NCBI RefSeq assembly: GCF_026230105.1
Contig: NC_079478.1
Location: 13,903,653 to 13,967,652, forward strand
Direction: 5' to 3'
Length of the DNA: 64,000 nucleotides
Source: Diorhabda sublineata
Lineage: Eukaryota > Arthropoda > Insecta > Coleoptera > Chrysomelidae
Shown here: positions 20,576 to 33,399 of the stretch, one piece after another
How the letters are laid out: each line of letters begins with the position of its first letter
Position numbering within the stretch: position 1 is the stretch's first letter
Position numbers and translations under genes: made by a program
The notes under the pieces: generated by a model
Databases searched by the model: none
What the model saw: the letters and a program-made list of their open reading frames with translations, nothing else
Told to the model about the DNA's origin: nothing

Positions 20576-23500
20576 TCATCATAGCATGCTAGAACTAGTG
20601 CACTGTTTTGTTCAGAATTTTGGGTACTCAACTTGAGCAGAGTTTTCGATATTTTGTTTTGTCACTAAGAATTTCATGAAATAGTGAACTTAAGATTTAC
20701 AAAAATTCCACAGCAAAAGTTCATCAATATTAATCTATCTGACTAATCTTCTAATCATTGATTCACTAATAGCATTTTGTCCATGATCAATCTCACAGAT
20801 TTGCGAATCAATTTCAACTGGTTTGTCTTTCTTTTCATTTAGAAAACAGGTGTGATATCAAGTAACACGACAGTGGCAATAAACGTTAACATTATCTAGA
20901 AGGACTACAAAGAACACTTAAATCAGAGTAACTGTACATGCTCGGAACTGCGATCATAGTGTTGCCGTTGATAGAAATACAACCTAAATTTTCATGTTTC
21001 TGATTCTTTTTTTCAATGCCGTCTTCTACAGAAGCTTGCCGACCATCATTTGTTAGACTTTTCTATTTTGAGCCGCATGAATTATATTCGAAGCTTCTGG
21101 TATTTGGAAACAATCGCTTAGGTTTTTCAGCAAAGATTTTTTCTTTCTACCTAATCATCTCCTACCTGCTATCTTGCCTTCCATAATAAGCTGTAGCAAA
21201 CCGTATTTTTCATTCCGAAATTTATGGCCTAGGTAGGACGCTTCTCAGTTTCTGATACATTTTCAAAAAAGTAAAATTTCCAATCTCCAATTTAAATTGA
21301 ATATATTGGAATTATGAAGCCCAATTTAAAATTTAAATCTTCATTTTATTGAACAACAAATATTGTTCTAGAAGTTGTTCGCAACAAAGGAAATAATAAT
21401 ATAATTATTTACACATAGCTCTTTACTTCTGTATTTTTTTCAGCATTTTAGTCAATCTTACTTTTACTGATATTCTTAATAGAAGTTATGGCACTTACGG
21501 AGCTTTATATAGTTATTTAGAAAATCTTTCAGTGATCTGCCAGATCTGAAATCTGAATTTATCTATGAAGGATATACGTAGAAATCAATCGAAAAACATT
21601 TAAAATAACATATGTACTTATTTCTTATTCATATTCCTAAATTCGTCGATTGTGGTATCTTTCAATTTTCCGGATTTATTTACTATTCTATCGTGAAGCC
21701 GGTTCATAAACTGAATTCCAATGAACTAATCTAAAAGCATGATCGCAAACAACGAAGCTTAATGAACTGATTGCAATAAAATCCATCTGGAAAACGTACA
21801 GGTTCTTCTACAAAGAGTAGCAAAGGAGAATTAACAGAGAGGTTTTATTCTTGAAATGTAGCCGACCGATCATGAAGGGAGAAAAGAAATAAGTAAAAAG
21901 AAAAGAATTATTTCAATGTGATTCTCAAAGAGAAATTGTATAGGACTGTGAATTAGAAAAGTGTTAATAACTGAAAAATGTTTCTGATCTGAAGAATAGT
22001 TTGAATTTGGAATACAGAGTAGGACAAAAAACAAAATGAAACATTCATAACTAATATTCAATTCCTTACTATTGTTTCCTGTTTCTAATTATGCCGAACA
22101 TTTCGAAGTGTTTCTGGAGTTATTTTACTACATTTATGTTCTATTCGTCGTCTTCGTTCTCCCAACGGGTTCGGCTCTATAAATTCTGCTCTTATAATAA
22201 ACCCACAAACATAAAATGTCCTTCTAATCCATGGCATAGCACATCGTTAATCAAGCTGTAGTGCATTCTGAAGCTGCAACGTCTTCTGAGTACCTATTAT
22301 TATTTATAGTATCTTTAGTTAAAATTATGTGGCCAAATCATACGATCTCCATAAATTCTTGCCCACGTGTTCAATTTAAGAACATATAAGTTTTGTAGAC
22401 ATATTGAGACGGATAAATATTGACATGGAAGTAAAAATGATAATCCACCATACAATAACGATATCAGTAGTAACATTTACAAGAGAAAATTGAACATTGA
22501 GCAAAAAAGACATAAGAAAGATGATAATGATTGAACAATGATTGAACAAATGCAGAAATAAAGAGATAAGACAAAATACAAGAGCTATTAATACGAAAAT
22601 TAAAAAGAAAATTTATGAAGCATTATTAAAAGAAGAAGAAGAAAGTAAATAGATAGTAGATTGATATCTGAAAAGGTACTAAAAGAAAAAGAAAAGAAGT
22701 ATTTTGTAGATTACTCCAAGATTTTCGCTACTTTAGTATTTGCAATTTTTTACCATTTAAAGAAACAAAAAACATATATATGTATGTCATAATCTCACAA
22801 AACTGTAATCATTTGTTTGGGTCATCTTAGTTTATTTCCCGAAAAAATATATCTTATAAGCATAAGATTTATGATTTGATATGTAAAGGGGGACAATTCG
22901 ATAAAATGGACTCGACATGATTTTAATCCTTTTGCTAGCGCCATTTAATAGCAATCTTAGAAATCGGTACCCAGTTGAAGAAAAAAAAAAAGAAATCAAT
23001 TGCGGCCAATGAATATTCTAAATTCATTCGGCGAGACCAAAATATCAATTGGATTTTTGGCATCGTCAAGTTAATCTCTTTGCGGCAGACGACATACTCG
23101 GCGTGGACTCCCGGAAGCTTTAAGATCTCGTCTGAATCAAAGAACTTCAATTTATGAAGAAGGTAATTAGCAAAAAAAGAAGCTTTCAGGTGCACCACTC
23201 GACTCGGAACGAGTGGAGCTGTAAGCCAAGATCAGCCTCTAACGTCACGGGTCAGCTAACTGATGCCAACTGAATCTGAGAAGCATTTCTTTTTTTCACA
23301 GTCAAGTGTGTAATTAGTCGTTGATGTCGTTTAAATTTAAGATTTTTTTTAAATTAATGTTATTATTTTTTACGGAGTTGAAGTGGTAAAGGAAGATTTT
23401 GCTTTCAATTCAAATCTTTATTAAAATTATGTTGACTTTGAATTTTAGTTTTTCATTATTTGTTTCGAAAATTATCAATTTTTTAATTGATTTCTTCCTA

Positions 23501-24465
23501 AAACCCATCATTTTAATTTCTTAATTGAACAATTCAATGTCTTCATATTGAAAATTATGTATACGTTACATAAGGGGGTTGGGAAACACTGCTATAAACG
23601 GAAGATCGCGAACAACCATATTCTTGGAATCTTTTTTTTTCACTCGTTAAAGGATCTAAATGAATATCATCTGATATTGCTACTCCTCACGTTTATCCTC
23701 TAACTATTTTCATTCCTTCTCGATTTGAAAAATATGGAAATCTTAAATCGTTCTGCAAAAGAATGTATCCCATTAGCAACCACTACAGTAGTGGTTGCCA
23801 AACAGTCGATTACGAGCTATTGGTAGCTTCCTGGGTAATTGTGCTTCTGCTACGTTTGGTTTGGCAACCATGAGTTGCTTGTGATCTGGCTACAGCCGAG
23901 TCATGGTTATGTCCGAATCAATCCCATGCTACAAAGTTCTGCAAGTGGAATCTGATTGATTCGTGGAATCACGTCGATTGTGTCACGTTACTTGGTCTTC
24001 TCGCCAATATTCTAGTCGCATTTTAGTAATCATATTTATTCTGTAACTGTGCGCGTTGCTTAAAGTTGTGAGATTGCATTTACGAAGTCAAACATGGAAT
24101 TCAAATGTTCCTTATGTATTTCTGAATTTCTTAAAAAAACATTTATCATGAACCCAAAAAGTGTTAGATAATAGTGATAAGTTACGTCATTGAACTGCTA
24201 AAAACTGTTAAGGGGATATTAAAACCGTGCAGAAGTTCAGCTACTGGAGTAAGAGTAAGAATTTGTACTAAATAAAAAGTCATCTTTTTGTTCATTGGTT
24301 CCACTATCTATTCTCTATAGTGTATATTTGAAAAATCTATTCGCTTTCAAATTAAAGATGTTCAGAAGGTTAGATATAGAGGAACTTAATTCTGGAAAGA
24401 TAATAATATACAATTTTCAAAATTGATAAGTGAATATAAAATTCAAAATTTTGAAATTAGGGTTA
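20576..24465. other. Long stretch without an assignable gene
   Basis: Stop-dense AT-rich sequence. The one notable frame is 22935-23198 on the minus strand (ILKLPGVHAEYVVCRKE and MPKIQLIFWSRRMNLEYSL, ending with a poly-F run from an A tract); its wording looks protein-like but I recognise no family. The flank 23060-23280 is less AT-rich than its neighbours. A perfect hairpin (GCAACCACTAC-A-GTAGTGGTTGC) lies at 23776-23798. Confidence 0.4.
23776..23798. repeat. Perfect 11-bp-arm palindrome
   Basis: GCAACCACTAC, one A, then GTAGTGGTTGC. The palindrome stops at these bases. No associated element was found. Confidence 0.9.
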
Positions 24466-24768
24466 ATTCAAGCTACTCCTGATGACATCGCCATAATAAT
24501 GTACAAAATTGGTTCAACGAGAATTTCTAAAGGCGTTCAGCTCACCCAGAGAAACATGATTGCATCTGTTAAAGCCTTCACCGACTCTACCAAAATGTAT
24601 CCGAATGAAGTGATAATGGGTTATTTGCCACTTGCCCATGCGTTTGAACTTTTAGTAGAGAAAGGTTGTAATTTTATGGGTTTAAAAATTGGTTATTGAA
24701 GTGCTCTTACTATGATAGATGGTTCAAGTAAAATTAAAAGAGGAAGTAAACAAGATGCATCAATTTGA
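24466..24768 (+). pseudogene. Long-chain fatty-acid-CoA ligase (ACSL3/4-type) fragment
   Basis: The frame reads ATPDDIAIIMYKIGSTRISK and GVQLTQRNMIASVKAFTDST, KMYPNEVIMGYLPLAHAFEL, then reaches a TGA at 24697. In the same frame after the stop it continues SALTMIDGSSKIKRGSKQDA and stops at 24766. This is the ATP/AMP-binding region of long-chain acyl-CoA synthetases, which activate fatty acids by adenylation. The P-loop signature IIMYTSGSTG.PKGV is damaged (MYKIGSTRISKGV), the conserved serine codon after GY has become TGA, and nothing similar to the next segment (usually KPT..A.VP.ILDRI) follows. It is therefore a relic of about 100 codons. It could be a piece of an old retrocopy or a stranded exon: an AG precedes GGTTAATTCAAGCT at the left, but no clear donor is seen at the right. 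Confidence 0.85.
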
Positions 24769-27245
24769 TACAATTAGTGTGGCGAACTGTTTTCAATTGC
24801 CCACTCTGTATATTTTAATAAAACGCTCCTCCAAATGGAAACGTTAATATGTACAAATTAATCCTGCGAATAATATTCTTCAGAAATCTAAATCAATATC
24901 GCGCCTAGCTCTAATGAAACCATTCGTATGAATAATAGTATCTCAGAAATTGATGTTTCATTCAGTCAAGTAGATGCGCACATTTTAACAATACTCAATT
25001 TCAATCATTATCAGTAATTACCTAGTAGTATTCCATACATTTCTATATCCTTTTACAGAACGGCAATAATTACTTTCAAAATACGCTTAAAATTTATAAT
25101 TACCTATTAAACTTAATTTTTGTTAAACTAGTATTGAAGGGTGTTTCAAATCTTAATAAATCTCATTGTATGAATCAGAATGTTTTGATTTCATTTTTAC
25201 TAAGACACATACCCAAAGTTTTGTTTAATTCAATTTTTAATAATGAATAATGTAGGTGACGTCTTCTAATCCCTATTTAATTGAATGTACCGATTTCTGG
25301 CGTTCGTCATGACTCTTTCAAGCATAGCAGTCATTATATTCATAATTTCTTCCTGGTTATTGATTTTAAATCTTGAAGGTTCCTTGGACAGTTCACATAA
25401 ACACACACAAACTTTCAAAAAACGTCATGGAAAAAATCACAGATCGGGAGATCTAGCCGGCAATCTGAGACGTTTTAGGAAGTGTTTCTTAGAAACAGCC
25501 ATTGGTACTGAATATTCTCCAAGCCTAACTTACAGACATAGCGACTTAATTTTTCTTAAGGAACTGGGTACTAAGGATACTAATTATTGCAGTTGAGGAA
25601 ATTGCTCACCACAATGACTTTAGGTGAATGCGAAGGCGTTTAATGCAATACTCGAGGATTGGTGTTAGCCCAGTAGCCCATATTTTTATATTTATGGACC
25701 TATATAAATGAAAATGGGATCATTTAGTAATCACGTTCTAACAGTTCCTGCAGAATCGCCATCTTGTACGGATGGGAATGCAGGTATTCTTGGAGAATTC
25801 TTCACAGAACAATCGCAAAGTCCAAAGGCAGACGCTTTTTGCGCGCCTGCTTCAATGTTATTAAGTGATTGATTCCAGTCCTGTTCGCAGTTTTCTAAAC
25901 TTGGTGACTCACATAACAATCTATTTTCGGTCCAAAACAGGGACCAACAGGGCTAAATTAAAGTCTCAAAGGCAACTGAACGCTGTAAATAAGTTTATAA
26001 CTCCGCTTCTTGATCACTAGCATTCCACTATGACATCAACCGCAATTTAAACATATCTTCTTTCTTATAATTTTCAAATATAAACTGTAATTTCAACGTC
26101 GAAAGAATTCTCTTGATAAACTTCTGCCCAATAATTCTTTAATAACCATTATGAACCATTAGTTTGAAACACGATAAGTATTTTCTAAAAATGTAAAATT
26201 TCCTACTTTCGTTCCGAAAAAATGAACACATTATCTTCGGTTGCGATATTACCTTATCAAAAACCAGAATTACTGCCACATTTTTAAACGGTACGCCTTA
26301 TTGTGTATCGTCCCTTTTTATATATTCTGGAGTGTCGGGATCCAAAAAGATGAAATATTAAAGAAAACGTCGGAATTGTCCACGTACCTGCTTTCTAGAT
26401 AATTTATGAATCGAAAGAAATACGTTTGGACGCCTGGCGTCGGCATCGCTCGGTACTGGGTGGAAAATTTATAAATAATGATACGAACACGATAAAATAG
26501 GGTAGGTATGCTTTTATTCTCAACACTATAAATACACAGAGACTTTAGATATTTTCAAAGAATGTATTATATAGAACAAAGAAGTATATTTGTGTCCAAG
26601 GAGAGTCAAAACATTTCATTAAACAAAAAATTGCTCATTAGATATGATACAATGAAATGTTGGTGTAAAATTAACAGAATATTTCATATAACTAATGCCT
26701 CTTATCAAAAGTTAAAGTACAAAATGTCAAAAAAATGACGAATTTGATCACCATCCAAATAACAATTTTTAAAATTTTTTAATATAAGTATATTTCAACA
26801 ACTGTTTAATTCCAAAAAAATTTGTTATTTGTTTCAAATAATATTTATGGAAATATACAAATAAATTAACCCTCTTCGGCAATTAATATTTCAAAAAAAT
26901 GTCACTACACGTAAAACACCAAAACAAGCATTTGTTCCCTGTTGGTCAATTGATGATGATTTTTACATACAATTTCAAAGAAATCGGTCTCATATACATT
27001 CAAATGATTATAGTAATTGACTTTTATTCCAGGCTCAAAATGTATAACAATGTAAGGAGTCTGCAGTAACAATATGAATATTTTGCAGAGGTCAACAAAG
27101 TGACCAGAATTTAGCCTTATTTATAATGTTCCATTTATTTCAGAAATTATTAACTTTTCAAATTTCTATAGTGATACCCTTATTTTTTCTACATATTTTT
27201 AGGTTTTTGATCAAAATGACACCTAGTTAGCTCATTTGATCTAGT
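24769..27245. other. No gene recognised
   Basis: A plus-strand frame at 25285-25596 starts with a hydrophobic segment (TLSSIAVIIFIISSWLLIL) and continues with a charged tail; it could be a membrane-protein exon but has no signature I know. A minus-strand frame at 25731-25919 is also unassigned. Confidence 0.35.
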
Positions 27246-27263
27246 CATTTTTACGCTTATATT

Positions 27264-27640
27264 AATTGGTCTTGGGGTAACGAGAAGGCTGATTCGCTTG
27301 CCAGATTGGGCTCAACAAAAACCCCAATGGGCCCAGAACCTATTCTTGGTAAAGCTAGAAGTAAAGCTACTATATCTCTGAGTACTCTGCTCGCAAAACA
27401 AACTTTACGAAGAAGCGCCTAGGCATCAAGGATGATCCGGAATGCATTTGGTGCATGAAGGAGCAGGAAACTGCAAATTACCTTATTGGTTGGTACCCAG
27501 TAGTTACACATACAAACCTTACACTTTACTAGTAACGTCAGAAAGGGCAAGTCTTTGATGTTTTAAGTGGGCCACAATGGATGTATCAGAAGGCTTATAA
27601 TGAGTAACGCTTCCTTACCGCCCAATAATATATTTATGAA
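27264..27640 (+). pseudogene. LINE RNase H and zinc-knuckle fragment
   Basis: NWSWGNEKADSLARLGS followed by MGPEPILGKARSK (27264-27355) is the end of a LINE RNase H domain (HSG..GNE.AD.LAR.GS....GPEP..GIS). Shifting frame, LGIKDDPECIWCMKEQETAN and YLIGWYPVV (about 27422-27505) is the downstream zinc-knuckle segment (L....P.C..C...EET..H....CP). The histidine and cysteine of the second half of the knuckle are lost. At least one frameshift. R1/Jockey-type by resemblance. No RT upstream in the window. Confidence 0.75.
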
Positions 27641-30600
27641 TACTTGTTATATGCTAAATATTAACTCGGCTAGACTAAAGTTCTCTACATTTTTTTCCTT
27701 CCTTTCTTTTCAACCTTCCTCTGTTTTTCTGGTATTTTTTAAACTGTTTCCTTCACGTCCCTGTTAAGTGCTAACCATACCCGACGCTCTAACCATTGTT
27801 ATCACTTGTATCACGAAAGGTACTAATGTGATAATCGCTAGCAATAAGAATTTAACTCCATCGAAACTCGTACAAATTCTTTCAAGTACTTGATTTCAAT
27901 ATTTTTTGCCTTTTGTGGGTTTTCGTTACTCATTGAAAATGGTTCTTTCGGTTATGTTTAAATGTGTAAAATCGTTGATAGGTGATAAGCTACCTGCATC
28001 GATAGTGGGGCTGAGTGGCCAAGTAGCTGAAAAACTCAATATCTTGAAAACGGATTAACATAAAGCGCCGCTGCTTTTTATGTCTCACTCGATTTGGAGC
28101 AAAAAAATACATCAAACTAAACTGTTTTCATTAGAATTTCGAAGAAAATTAACTGAGGAATTGAAAGACTATTGGCAAGATAAAAATTTCCAAAATTTTC
28201 GTGATATTTTGTTCTTATCAGAGCAAGTATTTGAGGTTTATGTTTAAAGCAAATAATGCTTACAATTCAAAATTGAATGAAGTTTGAAATCTGGAGAATT
28301 TTGTATATAATAAAACTAGGGATTTATAGTCAAACGTTGTTCAATTTTAAAAGAAACTTATGATTTCAAATTCAAGAAAATTAGATTAACATATCCTTAG
28401 CTGCATCACTGATTTCCAGGTACATTTTCTTTGGATCGGGTCTCATGTACGAGATATTTTCCCAGTTTCTTATCCTGAAATTCTTTCAATCCTTATTCCT
28501 ATTTTCTTGTACCTCTTCCGACAATATTCTGACTGGGAGAATCGACTTCTGCACCATTTTAGCACCATCATCTCAATGGCCATCTTTGCTGTTTCTTTTG
28601 AGAAGAGCTGAAATTTTTCTGTCTGGTATGTTGAAAATATGTTCATTTTCATCCAGTCGCTCGGGCGCGATTTACTTAATTTTTTTTATTTAAATGAGTC
28701 AAAAAAGTCTTGCTTAGAGTTATCAGCATTAAAGAAATGTATTCCTCGTCAAGTTCAGAATGGTTTTGTCGAAGAAATACGTCAAAGTTGGTACCACTCC
28801 ACAAGCACTCACACAAATCGAGGTATATAATTTTATAGAACTCATGACTAGACAACATTAGCTAGACTGAACTAGACTAAACTCTAATTAAAAGTGTTTA
28901 GACGAGGAGAAAGGTACTTTCCTTTCTTTGCGGTGTTATGATCAGACAAGCAGATAAAAGCAGATAATTTTTATTCTAATCTTAACTTTAACACGCCTAG
29001 TTTGAAAAGTGATCTTCCACATCTTGGAGGAAGCCGGAGCTTTTTGTAATCATAGCTGTTCTTAATGCTTATTCGGTAACTTATAACGTTGTGAAGCGCT
29101 TTAATTTTTTTGTTGCCAATGTTTGACTTATGTCCAGTTTAGTTGACCCTCATAGAGCAAGGAAAAAAAAATGTTAATAGTGTGTAATTTGGTCAAACTT
29201 CCATTATTCTTACAATGGGCTTAAATTATTGGGAATAAACAGGGAAAAATCATACTAGATCCTGTAGGTTTTATAGTGTGAGAATCACAAAGTAGATAAT
29301 CGAAAAACGATTCGCTCTGGTACCACTGTGCGTCGCTGCTTCATACCGTGCTGTTGATATGGCTACATGACTCTGATTCGTAGATATTACATTCTTTCTT
29401 TAATGTAAAATATCGCCTCCAATTAAAATCTTTATATCAGTTACCGAATTCGCTTTTATGTATCCATTAAGTGTTACTTCATATTCTTCATTTTTATAAT
29501 ATTTGTTTCTTTTAAATACAATGTCATTTTCATGCGTTCCATGTTTCCATTATTTAAAAATTTGCATAAAACTGCATAATTGATATCAAGTGCACTTGCT
29601 AGTACATCAATTCTCCATTCAATTGTAGTGTATTTGGCAGAATGTCGTATTTACTTTTTTCTTCTTCGGCTGCATTTTCTTAAATAAAAACGTGTTTTTT
29701 GTAAATATTTTCTATTTAATTTTTATCATTTATTTGTTCTAACAATATTTTAACCAGGTAATTTGTAACTTTGCTTCAATCTTTCGCTGACTATAAAATT
29801 TTAATGGTTTCATTGACTTATCCTTTTTACGTGTATAAAATATAACTCGTAAATGTGTCTCTTATAATTGAAGTCCCAATTATTTTTGACCACATTTTAA
29901 TGCATCATTACTTGTACTACCACAAATTCTTCTAAACATTTAGTTCATTTAAAAAATCCATCATGACCATTTTCGCTTTACACCTACTTCAAATACCAAG
30001 GAGACTTGAAATCTATTTATATTTCACATTTTCAATAAAGTTTTGGAAAAATCATTACAAAACTAAAACCAATTTGATACTCTACTATGTATTCCGTTTG
30101 AATATCAGCCGTGACACTCCAAAGATAATGTTCATGAATTTTCTTTCGGTTTCTCTGTGTCTACAGGGAAAACGTTCAATTCCATTTTGCTAAAAGTATA
30201 TCGTTGGATACGCTGAGGGCAAGTTTGCGAAAATCATGTGACAGTTATTTCGGTAAGTGAAGGTATATTCGTAAATATGCACCTATTTCCCTGAAATGCG
30301 GCAATAAAAGTTCAAAAGGGGAACAGAACTTGAATGTATAATTTTTTTGAAAGTTACTTTGGAAGTTTCTTACAATCATTGCCTCAATTTTCATGAATTT
30401 TTATTTATTAATATGAAAATATAAAGGAATCAAACAATTGAAGATATCTAAATGGAACCGCGAATACTTTAATACTACCACTACACCAACAATTACAATT
30501 ATACTGTTTGACGCGCTTTGGCGCATTTCAATAAGCAAGTTAATGTCCCAGTTTACCTTAAGTGTCTAAAGAAGATAATTTGGTTATGTGTGTTCGGTTT

Positions 30601-33399
30601 CAATTTGAAATGGTTCCAGAAATCCAGGTATCTTTGGTTAAGCAAAATTTGTAGACGGAATGTTTTTGATTCTTTGCTTTAAAACATTCGTGCTTTTAAC
30701 AATATCATCTATCTTAAGGCTCTAAAAGAACATATGATGATGGTTAAAGTTTTAAACTAAATCATGAAATTACCATCCAGCTTTTGGGCACACACGTCAT
30801 CAGAAAAAAATATGGAAAATAGCTATTTCAATGAAAATTGTACAAATTTACTTCAAATGTACCAATTTCAATTCCAATAGAATACTAAAATGAATATAAT
30901 AAGATGTTCCTCTATATTATCACTCGAGTCGTTGACTTCCCTAATTATTAGAATGGAAATCGATGGGGATAAAAACAAGAGCTGTGAGATATGCCTATAG
31001 TACACAAAAATGAAACAAGACATGTCACGATTGATTTAAAATTGTTTTTCTCGGTGGAGAAAAAAAGTATATTTTAAAATATAAATAAAACAAATAAATT
31101 TATTTGTAACAAAGTGAGGAGAAATAAATAAATAATGAATATAAATAAAATAATATGATAAATATCTCTTAGCTGTTCAGCTATTATTTTTTTCCTCAAT
31201 CTGTTGAACTATTTAAAAATAGTATTGTAGAAGAAAACCATGGTAAACTAGAAGGCTAGATCATTCAAATAATTTTGACACTTTCACTCATGGTGAACAG
31301 AAAAACTGTCTTTTTGCTATTTAGTCGATAAGACTTTGGTAATAAATGGATTTTGTAGAAGCGCCAAATACTTATCTAATTTATGTTTAATTTCCATTAA
31401 TCTAGAAGGATATATGATTTAGTACTCTAACTTCATTTTTTGGTTCAAAATTTGATACCGTTTAGTCTGGTGCTTGTTACCAATAATTCAATCAATAAAA
31501 GTAGTACATAACCTCGTATATTTGTTAAATTTCTTCGTTTACTTTCTCGAAAATTTGATAAGCAACTGCAATTTTTTTGGAAAATTCAATATTGTGAAGA
31601 AAGAGTGAAAAAACATTCTTCATACATATATTAAATGGTTTGGTCACGTTGAAAAAGTCATTTCAGAGCAGTATACAGAGACCAATAAAAACTTCGAGAA
31701 AAATAGAAGGAAATGTGATCTGAAATGTGATCTGAAAGACATCAATGGATATAAGTTTTGCAAAATGAACTATCCTCTTATTAGTATTAATTAGTTTTTC
31801 CTTATTACTGAAAAAACTTGAGTATATGGAAGTTTCAATATTGCAAACGTGGAGGTTTGGAAAAATAGATGTCCATATCATTTACAATTACTGGTATAAT
31901 ATCATCAAAAATATAATCTGAATATAATTTGTCTTATTTTCGTATTAAAAAATAAGAGCTTTGAATATTATCGCTCATCGGTATTTTGAAATTCAACAAA
32001 AGCGTGCTCTTAATGGCCCTAATTAAATTGTCAACTTTCTTTTCGGTTTTCATTCCTCGAGACTAAGTTAAATGAAATGTTCAGGATTTTCTGTATTATT
32101 CCTTCGGGCAGGAATTCCTTTTTTATAATCAGATGGTAAGAAACTTTAAAATTTAACACCGCTAAAAACTGTTGGATATCTTTTAGCAAACCACAGAAAA
32201 GGAAAGTTTTTTAGGTTCCGTTCTACGTTTATTTTCAGTAAAATCAATGATACGTTTCCAATAGAGAATCATGGACAATTTATATATAAATAACAATTTT
32301 CCGTTCTCAAATGTTTTTTATATAGAAGTAAATAGTTTATTCAGAAAATTAAAATAATTGTATAAAATAAGATCAATTATGAAATTAACAACTATAAGAA
32401 AACTCTCTCTTAGTCACGCAGCCAGAAATTTAATTTAATGAAAAATACTGAGATACAAAAATATGAATATATAAACAAAATTGAATTGAATAGGATAGCA
32501 AGTTGAATAAGAATGAAATTCGAAAAGTGATATATGAAGTATTTATGCTAAAAAAATGTATTGGTGAAGATGTTTTGTTACAATAAAGACATATAGATTA
32601 ATATAAACTTAAAAATATCAAATGAGGAACAGGAGACAAAATGAAGGAAAAGAAGAAAAGGAGAAAGGTAACGAAAAACAAAAGATAGTGGGAAAGATGA
32701 TACAAGAGGGACTCATACCTTGATGCGAAACTTGACAAAGTATAAGAAAAAAGAAAGAAACATTTATTTATTCCGTATTTTCAACTATTATTTTATTAAT
32801 ATGTTGACTCTATTGATGCATCCTTCCGATTTTTATTGCATAAGGTTTGCTGTTTTTGGCATTATGAAATTTTATTTAGATTATCTTTTTTCTTTCACCG
32901 TAATTTTTACACTTGAATTTGGGTGTGATTCCAAAATTTCGGAGCTATTTCTATTGTCAGTTAAAGATAATAGTACTCTGCTGCATTGAGATATCTATTA
33001 TTAATTACACCTATATTGTTAACACCACTAAGAAATCATACATTATTAGAACATTGAAATCATAATAAGCCAAAAAAATTTATATGAGTAAGTGATTTGA
33101 AACCATACAATCAAGGGCCACTCTGTATTTTTTAAAAAGCTCTGAATGCCGTTGAGTTGCTGATATCACAGGATGAATAGTGGGATATACGATTTACCAT
33201 TGAAAGATATGCATATTAGGATCTACTATGATTTTAAGGTCGGTTTAAACCAAACGAAAGTCCTTTGGAAGCAACTGTGTTTTGTTGGTATAGCGATTCG
33301 ATGAAGAAGGAATATTGCTTGTTAATGTGTTGTTCAGTTACTGTTGTAACCTCTGAAAGAATGAGACATGATCATCCTCATGAAAATAAATTGTTAATC
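27641..33399. other. Long stretch without an assignable gene
   Basis: AT-rich. Two features are only suggestive: a minus-strand open run around 29440-29600 (KHGTHENDIVFKRNKYY, then EYEVTLNGYIKANSVTD) and a frame around 28470-28650 with damaged, unrecognised coding-like sequence. A short GC-richer motif GACGCGCTTTGGCGC occurs near 30511. A tandem 15-16-bp repeat (AAATGTGATCTG twice) lies at about 31707-31733. None could be assigned. Confidence 0.35.

Noticed and set aside
25285..25596. Frame with an N-terminal hydrophobic segment as a possible membrane protein gene
   Set aside because: Single hydrophobic stretch, no known motif, no supporting splice structure; left unassigned.
30480..30560. 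GACGCGCTTTGGCGC region as a possible Penelope-like terminal repeat
   Set aside because: The resemblance to Penelope-like flanks is from memory of a short motif only; no coding part or second copy adjoins it.
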